Positions 60,754 to 64,000 of a stretch of 64,000 nucleotides of DNA are shown here, in pieces. A model generated the notes under the pieces. That model had not been told where the DNA came from and did not search any database. It saw nothing but the letters and a program-made list of their open reading frames with translations. Source of the stretch: Paenibacillus sp. J5C2022 (GTDB lineage: Bacteria; Bacillota; Bacilli; Paenibacillales; Paenibacillaceae); the NCBI RefSeq assembly GCF_025567625.1, contig NZ_JAOQJC010000016.1, positions 1 through 64,000 on the forward strand, written 5' to 3'. The stretch's first letter is position 1, and every line of letters begins with the position of its first letter. Position numbers and translations under genes: made by a program.

Positions 60754-63157
60754 TTGGAAGGCGAGATGGATCTGGAGCTCGGGCGAGCCGGTGACCCTCA
60801 TGGAAGGGAAGCACGAAATTGTATATTTCCGAAGAAGCTTCAACGTTTCTGATATCGGCTCCGCCCGACTCGTGTGCCGTATTACCGCCGACAGCCGCTA
60901 TCGGCTTTATGTCAATGGAATGTCGGCGAGCGTCGGCCCATGCAAGGGAGATCGGTATACGCACTACTATGAGACAGTCGATCTATCGACATTTTTGGTT
61001 GCTGGACTTAACACTTTGGCGGTCAAGGTTGTGCATTACACGCTCTGTGAGCCGTTTCGATTGGGAGTGGGAGGACCTGCTTCTGTATGGAGATCCAATC
61101 AAGGTGCGTTTCTGTTCGAAGGATCTTTGACGCAGCAAAATGGTTGCGCAACCATTTCGCTTTCAAGCGACGAACAATGGGAGTGTCTTATCGACGATGC
61201 GATTGTCTTTGAAGCCGGGGAACAAGAAACACTTTATGTTGGCGGCACAGAGCGGGTGATTGGCCGAAAGCTGCCGTTCGGTTGGCAAATGCGCAAGGAT
61301 ACTGCAATGGGCTGGAAACCGGCAGTCATGGTATCTGATGTAATGGATATGATGTTCGGTCAATTGACGCCATGGCCTCTTGTCCCAAGGACAATACCGC
61401 CTTTATATGAGCAAGAGAGGGGATTTGCGGGCATCAAGCGCATAAGCGCAGCAGGGGCGAACCCCATATTCCATCAATTGAGTGAACATGACGATTCGCA
61501 AGGCCGGATCGTTCAGCCGGGAGAACGGTTCGAAGTAGAGCTTGACGCAGGGGAATTGCTGACAGGCTATCTGGTTTTGGAACTATCGGGAGGAAAGGAC
61601 GCAGACATCGAAATTCTATGCTCCGAGTGTTATGAGAAGGAGCCGGAGTCGACGATCAGGAGAAACAAAGATATTCGCGACGATCCTGAAGGCAGGCGGC
61701 TTTATGGCGAGAAGGACAAGTACATAGCGGCGGGTATTGGAGACGCTGAGACGGGCGAGTGGGAGCGTTATGAGCCATTCGAGTTTCGCACCTTTCGGTT
61801 CGTCAAGCTAACGGCCCAGGCCAAGGAAGAGGAACTTCGCTTGCACCGCTTCTATTTTCGGGAGACTGGTTATCCTCTGGAAGTCAAAGCAACATTCGCA
61901 TGCTCGGACGAATCACTGATGCCCTTATGGGACATAAGCATCAACACGCTGAAGAGATGCATGCATGAAACGTATGAGGATTGCCCTTATTATGAACAGA
62001 TGCAATATATCATGGATACTCGCCTGCAAGCGCTTTTTACATTCCAGCTTAGTGCGGATGACCGCTTGGCCAGAAAAGCTATTTTTGATTTCCATAGCTC
62101 GCTTATGCCGGATGGCATGATCCAGAGCCGTTATCCATCTGTATATCCGCAAGTCATTCCGGGCTTTTCCGTGTACTGGATCATGATGATTGCCGATCAT
62201 TATCGCTACTTCGGAGATTTAGCGCTTGTTCGCAAATATTTGCCAACGGTTGACGCCATTCTGGGCTGGTTTGAAGCTCAATTGAATGAGGACGGGCTGG
62301 TGGGCAAATTGCCTGGACAGGTGTGGTCCTTCGTAGATTGGGTGGAGGAGTGGAGGCATAACCAAGGGGTGCCGATAGCGAATGAGAGCGGGCCTTTAAC
62401 CGTCTATAGCTTATTGTACGCAAGCGCTCTTCAGGTAGCGGCGGAGCTTAATGCACATACGGGCCGCAGCTCCACGGCAGAGGAATATCGGAGTCGTGCG
62501 GAAGCTGTCAAGTATGCGGTCAGGCAGCATTGCTGGTCGGATGAGGAGCAATTGTTCGAGGACGGCCCCGGCACAAAGTTATTTTCTCAGCATGCGCAAA
62601 TCTGGGCGGTGCTCTCCGGTACCGCTCAGGGGGAAGAGGCGAGCCTGCTTATAGATCGTATGCTGCTTCATCAATCGCTGCCTTCCGTTTCTTACGCCAT
62701 GTCCTTCTTCCTCTTCCGCAGTTTGGAGAAGACGGGGAAATATGATCGCTCCTTCGAGCACTGGGATACCTGGAGAAGGCTGGCGGCGCAAGGGCTCACG
62801 ACTTGGGTCGAAGACCCGGTGTCGCAAAGAAGCGACTGTCACGGTTGGGGAGCGGTCCCGATCTATGAATTCACGAGTCATATTCTTGGCGTCCAGCCGG
62901 AAGACAGTGGATATCGCCGCATTCTCATCAAACCGAGTACGGGAAACCTCGCCTGGGCGAAAGGGACTGTGGCCACTCCTGTCGGGGAAGTGCGAGTGGC
63001 TTGGCGGATAACGCAAGATGGGAGCCTGGACGTTTCTTTACGAAGTCCGGAAGGAATACCGGTGCGAATCGAACTGCCGGACGGAAGTTTGTATGAATCT
63101 GTTGCCGGCGGGGAATGGCATACGCCAAATGGTCGATTTTTAATGTGCAAGCATTGA
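60737..63157 (+). CDS. GH78 alpha-L-rhamnosidase
   Basis: 806 residues, no signal peptide. N-terminal beta-domains open with KARWIWSSGEP and YFRRSFNVSD, then the accessory beta-sandwich, and the (alpha/alpha)6 barrel from about 385. The acid cluster YEDCPYYEQMQYIMD gives Asp415, Glu420 and Asp427. Their spacing (+5, +12) is identical to Asp567, Glu572 and Asp579 of Bacillus sp. GL1 RhaB. The barrel end CHGWGAVPIYEFTSHILGV and the C-terminal beta-sheet domain are also family-typical. It removes terminal alpha-L-rhamnose in the cytosol. It overlaps the LacI gene and precedes a binding-protein gene by 30 nt. Confidence 0.93.
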   Translation: MNSMTDWKARWIWSSGEPVTLMEGKHEIVYFRRSFNVSDIGSARLVCRITADSRYRLYVNGMSASVGPCKGDRYTHYYETVDLSTFLVAGLNTLAVKVVHYTLCEPFRLGVGGPASVWRSNQGAFLFEGSLTQQNGCATISLSSDEQWECLIDDAIVFEAGEQETLYVGGTERVIGRKLPFGWQMRKDTAMGWKPAVMVSDVMDMMFGQLTPWPLVPRTIPPLYEQERGFAGIKRISAAGANPIFHQLSEHDDSQGRIVQPGERFEVELDAGELLTGYLVLELSGGKDADIEILCSECYEKEPESTIRRNKDIRDDPEGRRLYGEKDKYIAAGIGDAETGEWERYEPFEFRTFRFVKLTAQAKEEELRLHRFYFRETGYPLEVKATFACSDESLMPLWDISINTLKRCMHETYEDCPYYEQMQYIMDTRLQALFTFQLSADDRLARKAIFDFHSSLMPDGMIQSRYPSVYPQVIPGFSVYWIMMIADHYRYFGDLALVRKYLPTVDAILGWFEAQLNEDGLVGKLPGQVWSFVDWVEEWRHNQGVPIANESGPLTVYSLLYASALQVAAELNAHTGRSSTAEEYRSRAEAVKYAVRQHCWSDEEQLFEDGPGTKLFSQHAQIWAVLSGTAQGEEASLLIDRMLLHQSLPSVSYAMSFFLFRSLEKTGKYDRSFEHWDTWRRLAAQGLTTWVEDPVSQRSDCHGWGAVPIYEFTSHILGVQPEDSGYRRILIKPSTGNLAWAKGTVATPVGEVRVAWRITQDGSLDVSLRSPEGIPVRIELPDGSLYESVAGGEWHTPNGRFLMCKH

Positions 63158-63187
63158 AAATAAATACATTTAAGGGGAGCAGTCAAA

Positions 63188-64000
63188 ATGAAAAAGAGGA
63201 TTAATGTTTGGGGAGTATGGACTTTATGCGCAGCGTTGATCTTGTTGCTGGCAGCTTGCGGAACGAATAATAACGGATCAGGCGCTTCGAATTCAGATGC
63301 CTCGCCGAAGTCGTCGGAGTCGTCGACTTCACCGCCTTCCGGTCAAGGCGAGCAGATTACTCTTAAATTCCTCTATATCTGGCCTGAATATGAGGAACTC
63401 ATGAATGAAACGATCAAAAACTTTGAAGCAGCAAATCCCAATATTAAGGTTGAGCCGGAAATTGTGCCTTGGGATAAAGTCATCGAGGTCATGCAGACGA
63501 AAGTGGCTTCCAAGCAAGAGCCTGATGTTTCGTTTGGCTGGACGCATTGGATGGCGCCGTTCGTCAATGAGGTCGACGCAGCTCTTCCATTGGACGAATA
63601 TTTGGACAAAGATGAAGCATGGAAAAATTCATTCGTTCGCAACGACCTTCTGGCAAGCAGTATCGTAAGTCCGGAGAAACCGTATATTTCCAACATTCCG
63701 TTTAAGCTCTCATTCCAGGTCGTCATCTATAACAAAAAGATGTTCCAGGACAATCAGCTTCAAATTCCGCAAACGAGAGAGCAATTAGAAGCGGTAATGT
63801 CGACGTTAGCGTCGAAGGGCATCATTCCGCTTGCGGCCAGCGGCAAAGACGGAAGTCTGGATATTCTGAAGGATTCATTCGCCGGTATGAACTTCTTCCG
63901 CAACGGTACGGCAACGGGAGATTGGTTGAAAGGCGAGGAGAGCTACGAAGCTCCCGAACATATCGAGGCTATGGAGCTGACGAAGAGATGGTATGAGCAG
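63188..64000 (+). CDS. Sugar-binding lipoprotein, 5' part (importer D), cut by the window edge
   Basis: The first 271 codons are present and the frame runs off the window. ATG 63188 follows AAGGGGAG. The lipoprotein signal is LILLLAAC (Cys24), followed by a Ser-rich linker. It is a MalE/UgpB-type solute-binding protein (KFLYIWPEYEELMNETIKNFEAANPNIKVEPE; EPDVSFGWTHWMAPFV; VVIYNKKMFQDNQLQIPQTREQLEAVM). It is downstream of the GH78 gene and in the same direction, so it probably imports rhamnosylated oligosaccharides; permease genes would be expected beyond the edge. Confidence 0.9.
   Translation, partial: MKKRINVWGVWTLCAALILLLAACGTNNNGSGASNSDASPKSSESSTSPPSGQGEQITLKFLYIWPEYEELMNETIKNFEAANPNIKVEPEIVPWDKVIEVMQTKVASKQEPDVSFGWTHWMAPFVNEVDAALPLDEYLDKDEAWKNSFVRNDLLASSIVSPEKPYISNIPFKLSFQVVIYNKKMFQDNQLQIPQTREQLEAVMSTLASKGIIPLAASGKDGSLDILKDSFAGMNFFRNGTATGDWLKGEESYEAPEHIEAMELTKRWYEQ

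Overview
The window looks like the chromosome of a Gram-positive, polysaccharide-degrading bacterium of the Paenibacillus/Cohnella group (Paenibacillaceae). This is inferred from gene content: YesM/YesN two-component pairs, LplB/LplC-type permeases with large binding lipoproteins, an S-layer-homology (SLH) protein, AraC regulators and AGGAGG-type ribosome binding sites. There is no rRNA, CRISPR array, transposase or phage structural gene.

Layout. (1) 81-8940: a sensor with two histidine-kinase modules, its receiver/SARP-type regulator, and a 1501-residue surface protein with 14 RCC1-like repeats, Ig-like domains and three SLH domains. (2) 8941-13280: a scarred accessory stretch. It holds two truncated tRNA-Ala(GGC) copies as a 36-nt direct repeat, a MerR regulator with a membrane protein, a decayed ADP-ribosyltransferase-like toxin locus, and an AT-rich TetR/hydrolase pair. 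(3) 13379-16241: an AraC regulator divergent from a sugar isomerase and a Gfo/Idh/MocA oxidoreductase. (4) 16625-25029: a secreted heparinase II/III-like lyase, two medium-chain dehydrogenases and a large glycoside hydrolase. (5) 25167-32607: ABC importer A, a YesM/YesN pair and a GH88 unsaturated glucuronyl hydrolase. (6) 32798-46995: a second YesM/YesN pair, ABC importer B, a GH2 enzyme, an unclassified deacetylase-like protein, a Tat-exported beta-helix protein, an SGNH esterase and an AraC regulator. (7) 47226-50211: an unrelated insert with a tightly controlled unknown gene, a TetR/GNAT pair, an AraC pseudogene and a RibD/DHFR-fold reductase. (8) 50482-59412: ABC importer C, a sialidase-fold protein, a YesS-like membrane AraC regulator and a second Tat-exported beta-helix protein. 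(9) 59689-64000: a LacI regulator, a GH78 alpha-L-rhamnosidase and the start of a fourth binding lipoprotein.

How it fits together (inference). From 13379 on, apart from the insert, the window reads as a run of modular Gram-positive polysaccharide utilisation loci for an acidic, probably acetylated, rhamnose-containing glycan. The lyase and the Tat beta-helix proteins would cut outside the cell. Binding lipoproteins and permease pairs would import oligosaccharides. GH88, GH78, GH2, the sialidase-fold protein and the esterase have no signal peptide and would finish the work in the cytosol, and the oxidoreductases and isomerase would process the released sugars. No ABC ATPase is encoded, so an MsmX-type shared ATPase elsewhere is expected. 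Many promoters carry clear palindromes or direct repeats, so the control logic is unusually readable.
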